NCBI GenBank assembly: GCA_039105265.1
Contig: JAPFFF010000058.1
Span: forward strand, 682,001 to 746,000
DNA from: Tritrichomonas musculus
Lineage: Eukaryota; Parabasalia; Tritrichomonadida; Tritrichomonadidae
Direction: 5' to 3'
Length of the DNA stretch: 64,000 bases
Numbering within the stretch: position 1 is the first letter of the stretch; each line of letters opens with the position of its first letter. Positions 25,391-35,593 of this stretch are shown here, one piece after another. The notes beneath the pieces were generated by a model. The model was not told where the DNA came from. It made no database searches and saw nothing but the letters and a program-made list of their open reading frames with translations. Position numbers and translations under genes: made by a program.

Positions 25391-28354
25391 ATGTCTGATT
25401 TAGAAAACGCTAATGATGAAGATGCATCTTTGAATGACAGATTTGACTCAGACTCGGATAAAGATGAAAATCAAAATTCAGAAAATAATGAAAACGAAAA
25501 TTCTGATAATGAAGGAGAAGAATGTGAAAATGAAGAAGAAAACAACGATGGCAAAGAAGAAAATGAAAAAAAAGCAGATGAAGATGCAGATACAACAAAT
25601 AATAACGGAGATGAAGATTTAGAAAACGAATTTGAAAACGAAGAAGGAGAAAATGATGATAATAATCAAGTTCCTGGACAGGCAGATGAAACTCAAGAAA
25701 TAAATGAAGATGATGAAAATGAAGTTGATAAAAATCAGGAAGATAATAATAATCAAGAAGATTTCAACGAAAATCAAGATTTTGAAGGAAATACTGATGA
25801 AATTATACATATTGGTGATCAATTAATGGGAAATCAAGAAGGCGAAGAAGTTATGATAACTGAATTTAAAGATGCTACTCCAAATGAAGATAATTCTCAA
25901 ACGAATGATCAGAAAGAACAATCTACAGAACAGAAATCATCATCAGCCAACATCCAAAAAAACGATGATAAAAAAAGATCAGTTTCTCAGCTTAAATCCA
26001 AAACACAGAATCCATCCCAATCAAAAACGAAATCGAATCAACAATCGAAGCCACCACAGAAAGCTCAGAGCTCACTACTTGAACGTCCTCCTCCATTGCA
26101 TCCATCAACGCTTCCTGAATCTCGTAAATCCAAAGGAAAACAAAATGGCTCCATCTTAAATTACAATCCAAATCTTCCACCACATTTTACAGAAAAGTAT
26201 ACCTTAATGGCTCTACGTAAGCTTGGTATTAGTGAATCAGAGCTACAATATCCAACAGAAAGTACTTTAAACATGTATTCAAAAAATCCAAAAATTCGAG
26301 AAATTGCACGCCAAAATTTCAAGAATCAAGTTGATACTCTTGCCAATCAAGTTAAAGAGGAGCGCCAAAAGATCATAGATAATGAGAAATCTAACACAGA
26401 AAAAAATTCGAAAGAAACTGAAAAAACCACAACTAATGCAGAACAAGATAAAACCACCTCATTTTCAAAGCAAGAAGAAGAAAGATTTCAGAAGATTCAA
26501 AAACATCAAAAACGTGAAGTTGAACAATTGCTAATGAAAATCATGATTCAACAAGACGCTGCTGAAGAAGAAAGCCTTCGTCAACAACTAGAAAATGAGA
26601 AGTTAGCTCAACGAGAAGCAATGATCAAAAAAAAGAGGCATGAAGAAGCGGTTAAAGCGAAACAAATTCGCGAAGAACTAGATCAACGTGAAAAAGAGAA
26701 CCAAAAGAAAGAAGAAGAACTTCGAAATGCAGCCTTTGAACGAGAAATGAAGATCATCCAACGACAAGAAGAAGAGAAAAAGAAACGAAAGAAAGAGAAC
26801 GAAATTGAGCAACAAAAAAGAAAAGAAAAAGCAGAAGCTCTTCGGAATCATATTAATGAAATTGAAGAGAAAAGAAGACAACAAATTGAAGAAAAAAGAA
26901 AAATTGCAGATGAACGTGAAATTCAACGTTTAAAGAACCAAGAAAAGGAAACAAAACAAAGAGCTCTTTACAATCAGCAACTCCATCAACAAAGAGAACA
27001 ACAATATAAACGCGTTCAAGATGAGCAACGCTTATTGAATGAGAAAAGAATCAAAGAAGCAGCTCAAAGGGAGCAAAAGTTGAAAGAAAATTTACTAAAA
27101 ATGGAAGAAAAAAGATTGAAACAGAAAAAAGAACAAATCGATAAAGATGCTCAGAAGATGAAACAATTTGAGTTGTCTCGTGAAAAAAGAGAAAATGAAA
27201 GAAAACAAAAAATGGATTTGTTATTAAAAATGAACGACGAAGCAACACAAAGATACTTAGAACTAGAATCTCAAAAGAGGAAAAAAATAATGGAAGCTTC
27301 TAAAGGGTACGACCAAACATCCATTCAAATTAAGCAAAAAATGGAAAAAAGAAGAATTGAAAAAGAGAAAGAAAATGAAAGAAAAATGCTGGAATTCGAA
27401 GCTAATGAAGAAAAACTAAAGAGGAAAAAAGAAGAACAATTACTCGAACGTTCTCAAAAAGCGGTCGAAGCAAGAATTAAACGCGAGCAAAAAGCTGCTG
27501 CCGTTTTGCACGCCGAAAAGAAAAGAGAGGCAGAAAAGGAAGAAAACAGAATCGAATTCGAAAAGAGAATTAAAAGAATCGACGAAATGCAACAAAATAA
27601 AATGAAGTTGAGACAAATCGAGGCCAAAAAATCAGCCGATCTTGAAATAAAAAGAAAAATCCTCATCGAACAAGTTAACGCTATCAAAATGATGAATACT
27701 TCCGCGAATCCTGAGATGTTGAAATCTTTGGCTAAATCATTCGATATCGACATTTCTGAATTGAGATCTCGCGTGGACCAAATGAAGGAGAAAAAACAAC
27801 AAGAAAGAGCCGCTGTCCAAAATCAGAATTCGAATCAAAATCAATCAAAATCAACTCTTCCATCTTTGTATCAAAATAAAAAGCAGAACCAAAAAAGCTC
27901 TCAAAAAGTGGTCAAAACAGAAAATGAGGAAGGAATGGTTGTTAAAGAAGTAGTAAATGACGATAAAAAATCTTCTGGTAATGAGAAAAAGAAAGTCAGT
28001 AAAAGTAATTCAAAAAGTGGAAGTAAAAAAGAAAGTGAAAAAGAAGAGAAAAAGGAAGAAGGTGAAACTATTCCAATTAATGACGATGATATGGTTAATG
28101 GTAATGGAGGTACAGCACCAGAAGATATTGACGAAGATGGAAAAATTAATATTTCTATTCCAGATGTTGTTAATGATTTTGATGACGATACTACTACTAC
28201 TAATAATAATGAAGACAATGAAGATGATAATCAAAATGAAGATAATGAAAATGATAATAATAATGAAGATGATAATCAAAATGAGGATGAAAATAATAAT
28301 CAAAATGAAGATGAACAAAAAGATGATGGCTTCATTGAACTAGATATTAATTAG
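25391..28354 (+). CDS. Acidic, Lys/Glu-rich coiled-coil protein
   Basis: 987 residues. About 1-150 are Glu/Asp/Asn-rich and disordered. A more ordered segment near 260-320 contains KYTLMALRKLGISESELQYP. About 355-800 form a long, strongly charged coiled coil of repeating EEKRK-type sequence, reminiscent of trichohyalin-like or flagellar/cytoskeletal rod proteins. The C-terminus is again acidic and Asn-rich. There is no signal peptide or membrane segment. The charged bias makes homology by eye unreliable, so no family is assigned; a cytoskeletal role is plausible given the CEP164-like gene nearby. The ATG at 25391 is the first in the frame. Confidence 0.7.
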   Translation: MSDLENANDEDASLNDRFDSDSDKDENQNSENNENENSDNEGEECENEEENNDGKEENEKKADEDADTTNNNGDEDLENEFENEEGENDDNNQVPGQADETQEINEDDENEVDKNQEDNNNQEDFNENQDFEGNTDEIIHIGDQLMGNQEGEEVMITEFKDATPNEDNSQTNDQKEQSTEQKSSSANIQKNDDKKRSVSQLKSKTQNPSQSKTKSNQQSKPPQKAQSSLLERPPPLHPSTLPESRKSKGKQNGSILNYNPNLPPHFTEKYTLMALRKLGISESELQYPTESTLNMYSKNPKIREIARQNFKNQVDTLANQVKEERQKIIDNEKSNTEKNSKETEKTTTNAEQDKTTSFSKQEEERFQKIQKHQKREVEQLLMKIMIQQDAAEEESLRQQLENEKLAQREAMIKKKRHEEAVKAKQIREELDQREKENQKKEEELRNAAFEREMKIIQRQEEEKKKRKKENEIEQQKRKEKAEALRNHINEIEEKRRQQIEEKRKIADEREIQRLKNQEKETKQRALYNQQLHQQREQQYKRVQDEQRLLNEKRIKEAAQREQKLKENLLKMEEKRLKQKKEQIDKDAQKMKQFELSREKRENERKQKMDLLLKMNDEATQRYLELESQKRKKIMEASKGYDQTSIQIKQKMEKRRIEKEKENERKMLEFEANEEKLKRKKEEQLLERSQKAVEARIKREQKAAAVLHAEKKREAEKEENRIEFEKRIKRIDEMQQNKMKLRQIEAKKSADLEIKRKILIEQVNAIKMMNTSANPEMLKSLAKSFDIDISELRSRVDQMKEKKQQERAAVQNQNSNQNQSKSTLPSLYQNKKQNQKSSQKVVKTENEEGMVVKEVVNDDKKSSGNEKKKVSKSNSKSGSKKESEKEEKKEEGETIPINDDDMVNGNGGTAPEDIDEDGKINISIPDVVNDFDDDTTTTNNNEDNEDDNQNEDNENDNNNEDDNQNEDENNNQNEDEQKDDGFIELDIN

Positions 28355-28638
28355 ATTTTGAAATTGTTTATGAATAAATGTTTTTATTATGGATTAATTA
28401 TATATTTTTTTTTTTGTATTTGTATATCCAATATATACTAAAATTATCTGGGAACTATAATTTCAATATAATTATGTTTAGAATCAACTGTAATTATTTT
28501 ATATCAATGCTTTTATTCATTTTTTGTGATATTGCTAAAGATATTTATGTTTTTTTTTTTTTTTTTTGATTTTATTCAAAATTTGAAAGCCATAGAATAT
28601 TTTGAATTTATATTTACAAAAAGTTAGCAAATAAAAAA

Positions 28639-29430
28639 ATGGAGGATAATAAAGATAATAAGGATAAAAATCGCTGTATTAAATGCTGCAGTAAAATTGA
28701 TCTTCCCGACTTAATTGTTTTAGGTGTTACTATTGTATTTACAGTAATAACATTTCTTACGACAAAATTAAACCCACTTTACGTTCCAGAAGGCGATTCT
28801 CTCTCAGATTTTCCAATTCCAAACCGTGAAACTATTCCTGGAGTTTTGCTTTTCGTCATTCTTATTTGTGTTCCAGAAGTTACTTTCGTGATTTTCTATT
28901 TCTTAAACAAAAAGTTTCCAAATATATTTAATCAATTTAACATATTTGCCGCAACTTGGAATGTTATTACAGCACAATTAGCAGTACAATTACTAACAGA
29001 AGTTATTAAGTCATACGTTGGAAGGGCAAGACCAGATATGTACGCTCGCTGTGGTGATAATGCTCAATATAGTACTTGTAAAGCAACTGGATATGTTCTC
29101 AGCGACTCATTTAAATCTTTCCCATCTGGACATTCCTCAGGTGCAATGTCATCAATGTATTTTTGCGCTGTTTTCCTCTTAAAAGCTGTTTCAAATGATA
29201 GCGTTTTTGTTTCTTTAGCTGCTCTTCTCTATATTTTACTAGGTCTTTATATAGGTGCCACTAGGATAAGAGATTTCAGACATCACGTTGATGACGTTGT
29301 TGCTGGATATGTTGTTGGTTATATCATTACTAATATCATTTGGAAAAATGCCAAAAAAAGAATATTTGTAAAATGTGTACCAGAACAAACACAAGATTCT
29401 CTTCAAACAAATTTAATTGACCAAGTTTAA
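28639..29430 (+). CDS. PAP2-family lipid phosphate phosphatase
   Basis: 263 residues with the three PAP2 signature blocks: K-x6-RP in KSYVGRARP (about residue 124), PSGH (about 162) and R-x5-H-x3-D in TRIRDFRHHVDD (about 208-220). The catalytic His pair and the phosphate-binding Lys/Arg are present. About six hydrophobic segments (near 30-47, 70-90, 105-125, 165-182, 190-205 and 220-235) fit the usual six-span integral membrane enzyme. It should dephosphorylate phosphatidic acid or related lipid phosphates at the ER or plasma membrane. The short Lys/Cys-rich N-terminus is cytosolic by prediction. Transcribed convergently with the VWA gene. Confidence 0.93.
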   Translation: MEDNKDNKDKNRCIKCCSKIDLPDLIVLGVTIVFTVITFLTTKLNPLYVPEGDSLSDFPIPNRETIPGVLLFVILICVPEVTFVIFYFLNKKFPNIFNQFNIFAATWNVITAQLAVQLLTEVIKSYVGRARPDMYARCGDNAQYSTCKATGYVLSDSFKSFPSGHSSGAMSSMYFCAVFLLKAVSNDSVFVSLAALLYILLGLYIGATRIRDFRHHVDDVVAGYVVGYIITNIIWKNAKKRIFVKCVPEQTQDSLQTNLIDQV

Positions 29431-29610
29431 ACAAAATAAAATAGTTATTATACTTATTGATGAAATAAAAATCATCGGATTTATTAAAATTCTTTTTTGA
29501 TATATATTCAAATTATCAAACCATTGATCGATAATCTTTCAATAAGTAAAAAAAAAAATAATATGATATGTAATTTACATTTCAAAAAAATAAAAAAAAA
29601 TATCAACAAA

Positions 29611-31758
29611 TTAATTAGAAATATCTGGAATAATCTTATTGACTATCTCATCCCATTTTTCTTCAAAATCTATTCTTTTCAACCAACTAAATCCTTTTTC
29701 TTTAGAATATTGCCATTTCTTTTCGTCTGAAAAGTGGAATTTAGCCAGAAAAGCAAGAGTGAAAACCGTAGAAATGACTCTTTTTTTCAGAATTGGCGAA
29801 TGTGAAAAATCAACGTCAATCAACAAATCTTTTCCACTGAATTTCTTTGAAATGAAATCAGTTGGCAAATCCCAAAACCCATCTTTACTTTGCAATTTAA
29901 TGATATCAACGAACGGGGCATCGTCACTCCATATTTTTGGGTGCTCTTCATGGCATCTATTGCTATCATAAATGATTTTTTGAATTGGTGCAGGAGTTGG
30001 CTCACGTTGAACATTTCGTAATAAGAAACGTCCATTCTTTATTATATCTAAAAAAGACATCTCTTTATTATAATTTTCATCATCGTCTTGTTCATCATTT
30101 TTATCATTTTCATTGTGATCAACTTCATCAGGAATTACTTCTCTATATTGGATCTGAGACACAGCAACGTATGAAGTGAATTCACATTGAACTCCACTTG
30201 AAATTGAAAGACTAATAGATTTATTAACATCATCTTTTATCATCTTTAATTGTTTCTGTGCAAAAAGAGCAAAAATCACAGATGCTTTTTCTGTAATTTT
30301 TAATTTTTGTGATATGATGTTCTCAAATTCATTATTTTTATTTTTGCCAGTAAACATCACTTCTCCAATTGGCAATGATGATGCTAAAAATATATGATAA
30401 ACAACTCCAGGAAGAATCGGAGTAATAGGATATGGAGAGATTCCAAATGATTCATTTCCTTCAATGTGCAATTGAATGTCATTTGCTGCTTCACTCAACG
30501 ATAGCTCTAACTGTTCACTAACTTTCAAAGGAAGTTCACTTTTATTGAAGACATAATCATATTTGCCATTCGTTATTTCTGCAATTTCGTTTAGAAATCC
30601 AGCATCAGCGCCTGGTCCGAGACCAATTGTGAAAATTCTATTGAAATTCTTATTGTCTTCAACTTTTTTAACCACTTTTTTTCTATTGTATACTTCACCA
30701 TCAGTTACAATGAATACCTGACGCTGTGAGCCAGCTTTAACATCGTTTTCAAATACATCATTAAGCATTTGTAACATTTGTGTTCCTCCCAAATTTGCTT
30801 TAATGTTATCAATGAAGGTTGAAGCTTTTTCAATTGTATTTTCAACTTTTTCTGATGATCTTTCAAAAAGCTTTTTGAATGTCGAGCCAAAACAAATGAT
30901 ATTGAAAAAGCTGCCTTCTGGAATTTTTGACAAAAATAGATGAAGTGATTCTTTAGCTTTTTGAATAGATTCACCTATCATCGAAGCAGAACAATCAACC
31001 AAGAACACAAATTCTTTTCTCTCATTGTTTACAAGTTGAAATTCGGGAATAAATGAAATTGCTGTTGCTCTATCTGACTGTAACATTTGACTTTTGACGG
31101 GTTCATAAAAACGCGTCATTATTAAAAGATTCTCATCATTAAAGAAAGCTTTATTAATTGTTAATTTTCCATTATATTCATCGATTTTTTCATACTTTGA
31201 TTCACAATTTGTTGACACTTTTTCTATTTTCTCAATTTGTGAAATTTCAATATCAACGTCAATGTCAAGAGATGGCAAATCAAATAGGTCAATTATTTCA
31301 CCATTCGGTTCTGACAATTGAAGAGGTATTTTGGTGATAATTGTATTTGGATTTTGAAGAGTTGATGTTAAGGCACAGTCAATGAAAACAGCAACAACTT
31401 TATTTTTTAGAATATTTCCAATTTGTATTTTTGTCATGCCTTGACTTGTTTGTTCAGTCATCATTGTGGTTCTTCCTAGTTTTCGACCTTCATTGAAAAT
31501 CTCTTTTGCTTGCTCTTTACTTCTTAATTGCGTTTTAATTATCTCATCACCAATTTGAAAAGTTATTCCATAAATGCATAAATTATTGTCTGTTGGAAAA
31601 ACATAAGAAACTCGATTCAAATCTTCTTCTACGATTATTGACTGATAGATATTTAATCCTTGAATAAATCCTTTTTGAAATCCTTTGACCTTAAGACATT
31701 TGGGCTGTATCGTTTTTATTATATTACCAGAATTATAACAAAAAGAACCAATAACCAT
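29611..31758 (-). CDS. VIT and von Willebrand A domain protein (ITIH-like)
   Basis: 715 residues. The first ~150 match a VIT domain (YVFPTDNN, then AKEIFNEGRK). Next comes a VWA domain beginning FVFLVDCSASM near residue 250, with a full MIDAS signature (DxSxS, then TDGE near 350), so it should bind a divalent metal and protein ligands. The C-terminus contains a short element, LQSKDGFWDL, common at the end of such proteins. No signal peptide is visible, so it is probably intracellular, unlike animal inter-alpha-trypsin inhibitor heavy chains. The ATG at 31758 follows an Inr-like motif by 4 nt. Confidence 0.88.
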   Translation of the reverse strand: MVIGSFCYNSGNIIKTIQPKCLKVKGFQKGFIQGLNIYQSIIVEEDLNRVSYVFPTDNNLCIYGITFQIGDEIIKTQLRSKEQAKEIFNEGRKLGRTTMMTEQTSQGMTKIQIGNILKNKVVAVFIDCALTSTLQNPNTIITKIPLQLSEPNGEIIDLFDLPSLDIDVDIEISQIEKIEKVSTNCESKYEKIDEYNGKLTINKAFFNDENLLIMTRFYEPVKSQMLQSDRATAISFIPEFQLVNNERKEFVFLVDCSASMIGESIQKAKESLHLFLSKIPEGSFFNIICFGSTFKKLFERSSEKVENTIEKASTFIDNIKANLGGTQMLQMLNDVFENDVKAGSQRQVFIVTDGEVYNRKKVVKKVEDNKNFNRIFTIGLGPGADAGFLNEIAEITNGKYDYVFNKSELPLKVSEQLELSLSEAANDIQLHIEGNESFGISPYPITPILPGVVYHIFLASSLPIGEVMFTGKNKNNEFENIISQKLKITEKASVIFALFAQKQLKMIKDDVNKSISLSISSGVQCEFTSYVAVSQIQYREVIPDEVDHNENDKNDEQDDDENYNKEMSFLDIIKNGRFLLRNVQREPTPAPIQKIIYDSNRCHEEHPKIWSDDAPFVDIIKLQSKDGFWDLPTDFISKKFSGKDLLIDVDFSHSPILKKRVISTVFTLAFLAKFHFSDEKKWQYSKEKGFSWLKRIDFEEKWDEIVNKIIPDISN

Positions 31759-31762
31759 TTTA

Positions 31763-31771
31763 TAAAAATGA
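31763..31771 (-). promoter_or_regulatory. Inr-like motif before the VIT-VWA gene
   Basis: TCATTTTTA in the minus-strand sense, a few bases before the ATG at 31758. It fits the trichomonad TCA-pyrimidine-T/A initiator in sequence and position. An AT-rich match of this length has a fair chance of being random. Confidence 0.35.
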
Positions 31772-31879
31772 AATTTGTGGAAATTTTGGATACTACATAA
31801 AAATGGGCAGAATTTTTTGAAATTTCTTAAAAACTTTTTGCTTGAGCAAAGATTACAAATTCCAAAATTGAATTCACTT

Positions 31880-32090
31880 TTAACGTGCTTTCATCAAACT
31901 CAGAGCAATTCAACAGATCCAAGGTCAATTTATTACGATTTATTTAAAAAAAGTTCTAATACCGAAAAATCATAAAAAAAAATGTTTACATTTATTTTGA
32001 CCAATCAAAAAAAAAAAAAAAAAAAAAAAAGATTTGACCTTTTGCTCTGGATCTATTGAAGCGATCTGCCTCAAATGAAATAACGTTATG
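31880..32090. repeat. Imperfect inverted repeat around a poly-A tract
   Basis: The left arm (about 31885-31934, with cagagcaattcaacagatcc) pairs imperfectly with the right arm (about 32032-32090, complement of cagatcgcttcaatagatcc). The loop holds A24 at 32007-32030. It may be a decayed foldback element. The arms have several mismatches and an indel. Confidence 0.45.
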
Positions 32091-32293
32091 ATATTTTTTT
32101 TCATTCTCAAAAAATGTTCATTCAAGATATTTTCAAATCTCTCAAATGCGTCCACTTTTTGAACCTTCATCTCAAACAATACAAATAATCATTTGTAATT
32201 ATTAAATCTTGAATCTCTTACTTTAATTTAATATTTTCTCTTTCAAACCGAAATAATCTTTGAATTATTTTTTTCTGTTTTTCATTTTTTTTT

Positions 32294-32465
32294 GGGAAAT
32301 CGGATTTGCTCGCAGCAGTTAAGGTCAAAATTGGCCAATTTAAAATAAAATGAGTAGCTACTCATGGTATTTTTTGCAAAAGTTGAAAAAAATTCTAAGC
32401 TTTTATTTTCTGAAGAACGATAGAGGCCAATTGTGACCTAAACTGCTGCGGACAAATCCGATTTC

Positions 32466-32467
<2 letters not shown>
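32294..32467. repeat. 174-bp foldback element with 43-bp arms (MITE-like)
   Basis: The left arm 32294-32336 and right arm 32425-32467 are complementary at 39 of 43 positions, beginning gggaaatcggatttg. The 88-bp loop carries a gagtagctactc palindrome. It is flanked by T-tracts (32469-32500 is T32). No target duplication can be identified in such flanks. It is either a miniature inverted-repeat element or a hairpin RNA gene. Confidence 0.7.
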
Positions 32468-32503
<36 letters not shown>

Positions 32504-32719
32504 TTTCCCTTGACATTTCATTTAATTGTTTTTGCACAAGATTAATTTTTTAACTTCAAATTTTCATTATCTCCATTAATACAGGATAACTTTTTAGGCT
32601 TATCTTCACTTAGATATTCATAATTCTTCGAAAAAGAATTTTACAACAAAAACCCATACGAGTAAACATTGGAACAAAATCAGTGTCTGCTCTTATTTTA
32701 TTGAATGGTAAACTGTTTT

Positions 32720-32845
32720 TCATTTTTGCATACAACTCAATTTTCAATTTATCATTGAAAACGAATAATTATTTATTTCAAAATTGAGTTGATTATTTTC
32801 ATTTTTCAATTCTTTTCAGAAAAATTGAGTTGTATGCAAAAATGA
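32720..32845. repeat. 126-bp foldback with perfect 25-bp arms
   Basis: 32720-32744 and 32821-32845 are exact reverse complements. The loop contains a further partial copy (caaaattgagtt). Such a perfect, fairly recent palindrome points to a miniature transposable element or a structured RNA. Confidence 0.65.
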
Positions 32846-32879
32846 CTCGCAATTTATATTCATTTTAGCATGAATTAAT

Positions 32880-33226
32880 GCATATTCTGTCATAACTGGT
32901 GAGATACGAATTTTTGGTTCAAGATTCTCGTCCAAAAAGACATTTTGTAATAATAAATAATCGATGATAATGTTCCTCTCATGAAGTTATTTCATGATAG
33001 CAGCAACACCGAAAATTAATTCAGAGTGAATTGTTGGATTCAAGATTGATCCTCTATAATTGATAATGTATTGACACAAAACAAGGTCCATTTGTCTAAC
33101 AACTACAAATTCAGTAAAAACACAATATTCAATAAACTTGCAGGATGGACTTTCAATGTTATGTATACAGAAATATTTGTTTTTAAGAATTACTGGTATG
33201 TTTACATTCATTTTTATAAAGAACAA
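32880..33226 (-). pseudogene. Protein kinase fragment, degraded
   Basis: On the minus strand the translation reads ...NPTIHSELIFGVAAIMK, a stop, then LHERNII and NVFLDENLEPKI. This is recognisably the helix E / catalytic-loop region of a tyrosine-kinase-like kinase, followed by the segment leading to DFG. The catalytic loop has IDY where HRD is expected, the frame has an in-frame stop at 32987, and no DFG follows. Only about 110 codons remain, with no N-lobe. It is a relic of a member of the kinase families that are large in parabasalids. Confidence 0.6.
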
Positions 33227-34532
33227 AATGAAATCTTTCCAGCTGGAAAAGTATGCAAAGATAACTTTTCTCCTGTATTTTTTTTAACTGCATTATGAAC
33301 CTGAACTTTAGCATTTAAAAAGAATTGAGTAATGTCAAAATCATCAAAAAATGCAAATGGAGGAAGTTCATATGTTTGTGATGAAATTGATTTTTCTTTA
33401 AGTTGTGAGCATCCGTCAAATGCATTACATTCTAATGCAATCACTGATGATGGTATCTCTACTCTTTCAAGCGATGAACATCCATGAAATGCAAAAGGAC
33501 CAATCATTGTTACTGATGATGGAACAATCATTTGAGTAAGAGATGCACATTGGAAAAAAGCACATGGACCAATTGTTGCTATTGATGAAGGAATTGTAAC
33601 TTTCGATAGTGACGTGCATTTATAAAAAGTATAACCTTCAATTTCGGTCAATGGTGAAGGAAGTATGATTTCTGTTAATGATGTGCATTTTGCAAATGCA
33701 CCGTGCTCAATTATAGTTATCGACGAAGGATGTGTGATTTCAGTTAATGATGTGCATTCGCAAAATGAACTGTTCTCAATTTTAGTTACTGATGAAGGAA
33801 GTATGATTTGTTCCAACGATGTACATCCGCAAAACGCACCTTGCCCAATTGTAGTTACTGATGAAGGAATCTCAATTTGAGTCAATGACGTGCATTTGAA
33901 AAAGGCAAGGCATCCTATACTTATAGCAGAAGAAGGAAGAGAAATATGCGTCAATAGATGTTCTATCTTCAATAGATGTGATTTGTGAATGAACTTCAAT
34001 TTTCTTTAATGAAGTGCACTTTGATAAAGAACTGGGTCCTAATGATGTCACTGAAGATGGAATAATTAATTCTGTCAATGCGATACATTCTTCGAAACAA
34101 CATCCTCCAATTTTGTTCACAGAGGAAGAAATCGAAAAGTTTACCAAAGATGTACATCCACTTAAAGACCTTTATCCAATTGTTTTAATTGAATCAGGAA
34201 TTGTAACTTGTTCCAGTGATGTACATTAACATCGATGTTAATGAGGAAAGAATAACAAAATTGCGTCAAAGACGTGCAATCTTTGAATGCTGCACTTTGG
34301 ATGGAATCGTTATTTGTTTCAAAGACTCACATTTTTCGAAAGACGAGAATTCAATCATTGTTACAGATGATGGAATGATGACCTTTTTAAGATTCGAACA
34401 TCCCATAAAAGATCTCGAACATATTTTAGCTACAGAAGGAAGAATTATGATTTCAATCAATGATGAACATTTACAAAAAGTGCTGCTTTCTATTTGATTT
34501 ACATAAGAAGGGATTGTGATCCGTTCTAGCAA
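33214..34532 (-). pseudogene. BspA-like leucine-rich-repeat gene, frameshifted
   Basis: Tandem ~23-residue repeats of the BspA type (IPSSVTTIG..AFxxCTSL) occur in three successive minus-strand frames: 34532-34266, 34147-33872 and 33999-33214. The last run has about ten repeats. The frames follow one another, so this is one gene broken by at least two frameshifts. The run 33999-33214 has no ATG at its head. BspA-like proteins are abundant surface or secreted proteins in trichomonads; this copy is not functional as read. Confidence 0.85.
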
Positions 34533-34653
34533 CTGGCATTCGGAGAATGAATGAAAGCCAATTGTACTGACATTTGAATCAAGCCTAAAAAATTGAATGG
34601 AATCGTTCTTAAAAAAAGTTGTATCGTTTTTTTGTAAACCAGATATAAATATA

Positions 34654-35475
34654 TTAATTTGAACCGAATCGCCAATATTTTTTTTTCATAGTAATAAGAT
34701 CTCTATATATGGAATTGTACGAATCATTTAGGTATTGAATTTCAAAGCAGACTGTCTCAATGGGATGAACGATATTTTGGAAATCTTCTGAATTTAACAA
34801 TTTCTTCATATATATGGCTTCAATTGCAGAGTGTAAAATAAGTATCGAATATTTTTCATCATCACTGTCTTTGGTTTGGATTTTTTGAAATTCAAAATAA
34901 TTGTAATTATCTTTTGAAAATATTTTTTGATTCATTAAATAATAGATGAGAGCAACAGAATTTGTTAAAAATTAAACCATTTTAAAGTTTGGAGAATTTC
35001 GGAAAATTTTTTGTATAAGAAAAATTTAGACCTCTAATGAAAGACTATTTAAAATATTAAATAATTGAAGGTCGGTGTATTTTTCGGTTGTTAAACTCTG
35101 AGCGATTAATTTTTCATGATTTAAAATCTTCTGAAAATCTGAAGTTTCATCTGTAAAATATCCATCGTGATAAAGAGTTTGAATCATTTCTTTAAAATCA
35201 TCAATGCATTCGCATTGCTCTTGCTCTGGTAAAGCTTCGCTCTTTGACATTATTATGAATTCAAAATTCTCTTACCATTCAATTTTCTGAAGGCATATTT
35301 CAATTAATAAATAAACTTTTTGTGAAAATACAACCAAATTAAAATTCAAATTATTTACCCTGTTAGAAGAAATGATTTTATCATCAATGAGCTTCAGATC
35401 TTTACAATAAATATTACCGGAAACATATGTTTTATTTGAACCAATAACCAAAAAAAAATTTTTGCGGTGTTGCAT
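34654..35475 (-). pseudogene. Probable N-terminal part of the broken LRR gene
   Basis: Three ORF pieces, 35475-35272, 35250-35026 and 34935-34654, lie in one and the same minus-strand frame separated by stop codons, directly upstream of the LRR remnants. The first starts with an ATG (MQHRKNFFLVIGSNK). They read like an alpha-helical N-terminal domain and show no LRR. One interpretation is a single decayed N-terminal region. The alternative is a small separate gene in 35250-35026, which has its own ATG after an ATTCATAATA sequence. Confidence 0.45.
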
Positions 35476-35593
35476 TTTTCTTATTGTATTCGAAGTTTTT
35501 TTTGATATTGAATCAAATCAACAACTTTTTCAAAAAAAAAAAAAAAAAAAATATACTCGTTAAAATATTAATATTTTAAACGTTTTATGAAAT

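Noticed and set aside
27901-28343. Ile/Met- or Ser-rich ORFs at the end of the coiled-coil gene
   Set aside because: Other-frame readings of gaa/aat/gat repeats.
32007-32030. Poly-A tract as the tail of a retroposed gene
   Set aside because: Lies in the loop of an inverted repeat with no gene copy upstream; such homopolymers are common in this DNA (T32 at 32469, A28 at 43202, A29 at 55460).
35250-35475. Intron joining the two upstream LRR-pseudogene fragments
   Set aside because: No parabasalid-type 5' GTATGT or 3' ACTAAC...AG signals were found there; in-frame stops explain the break more simply.
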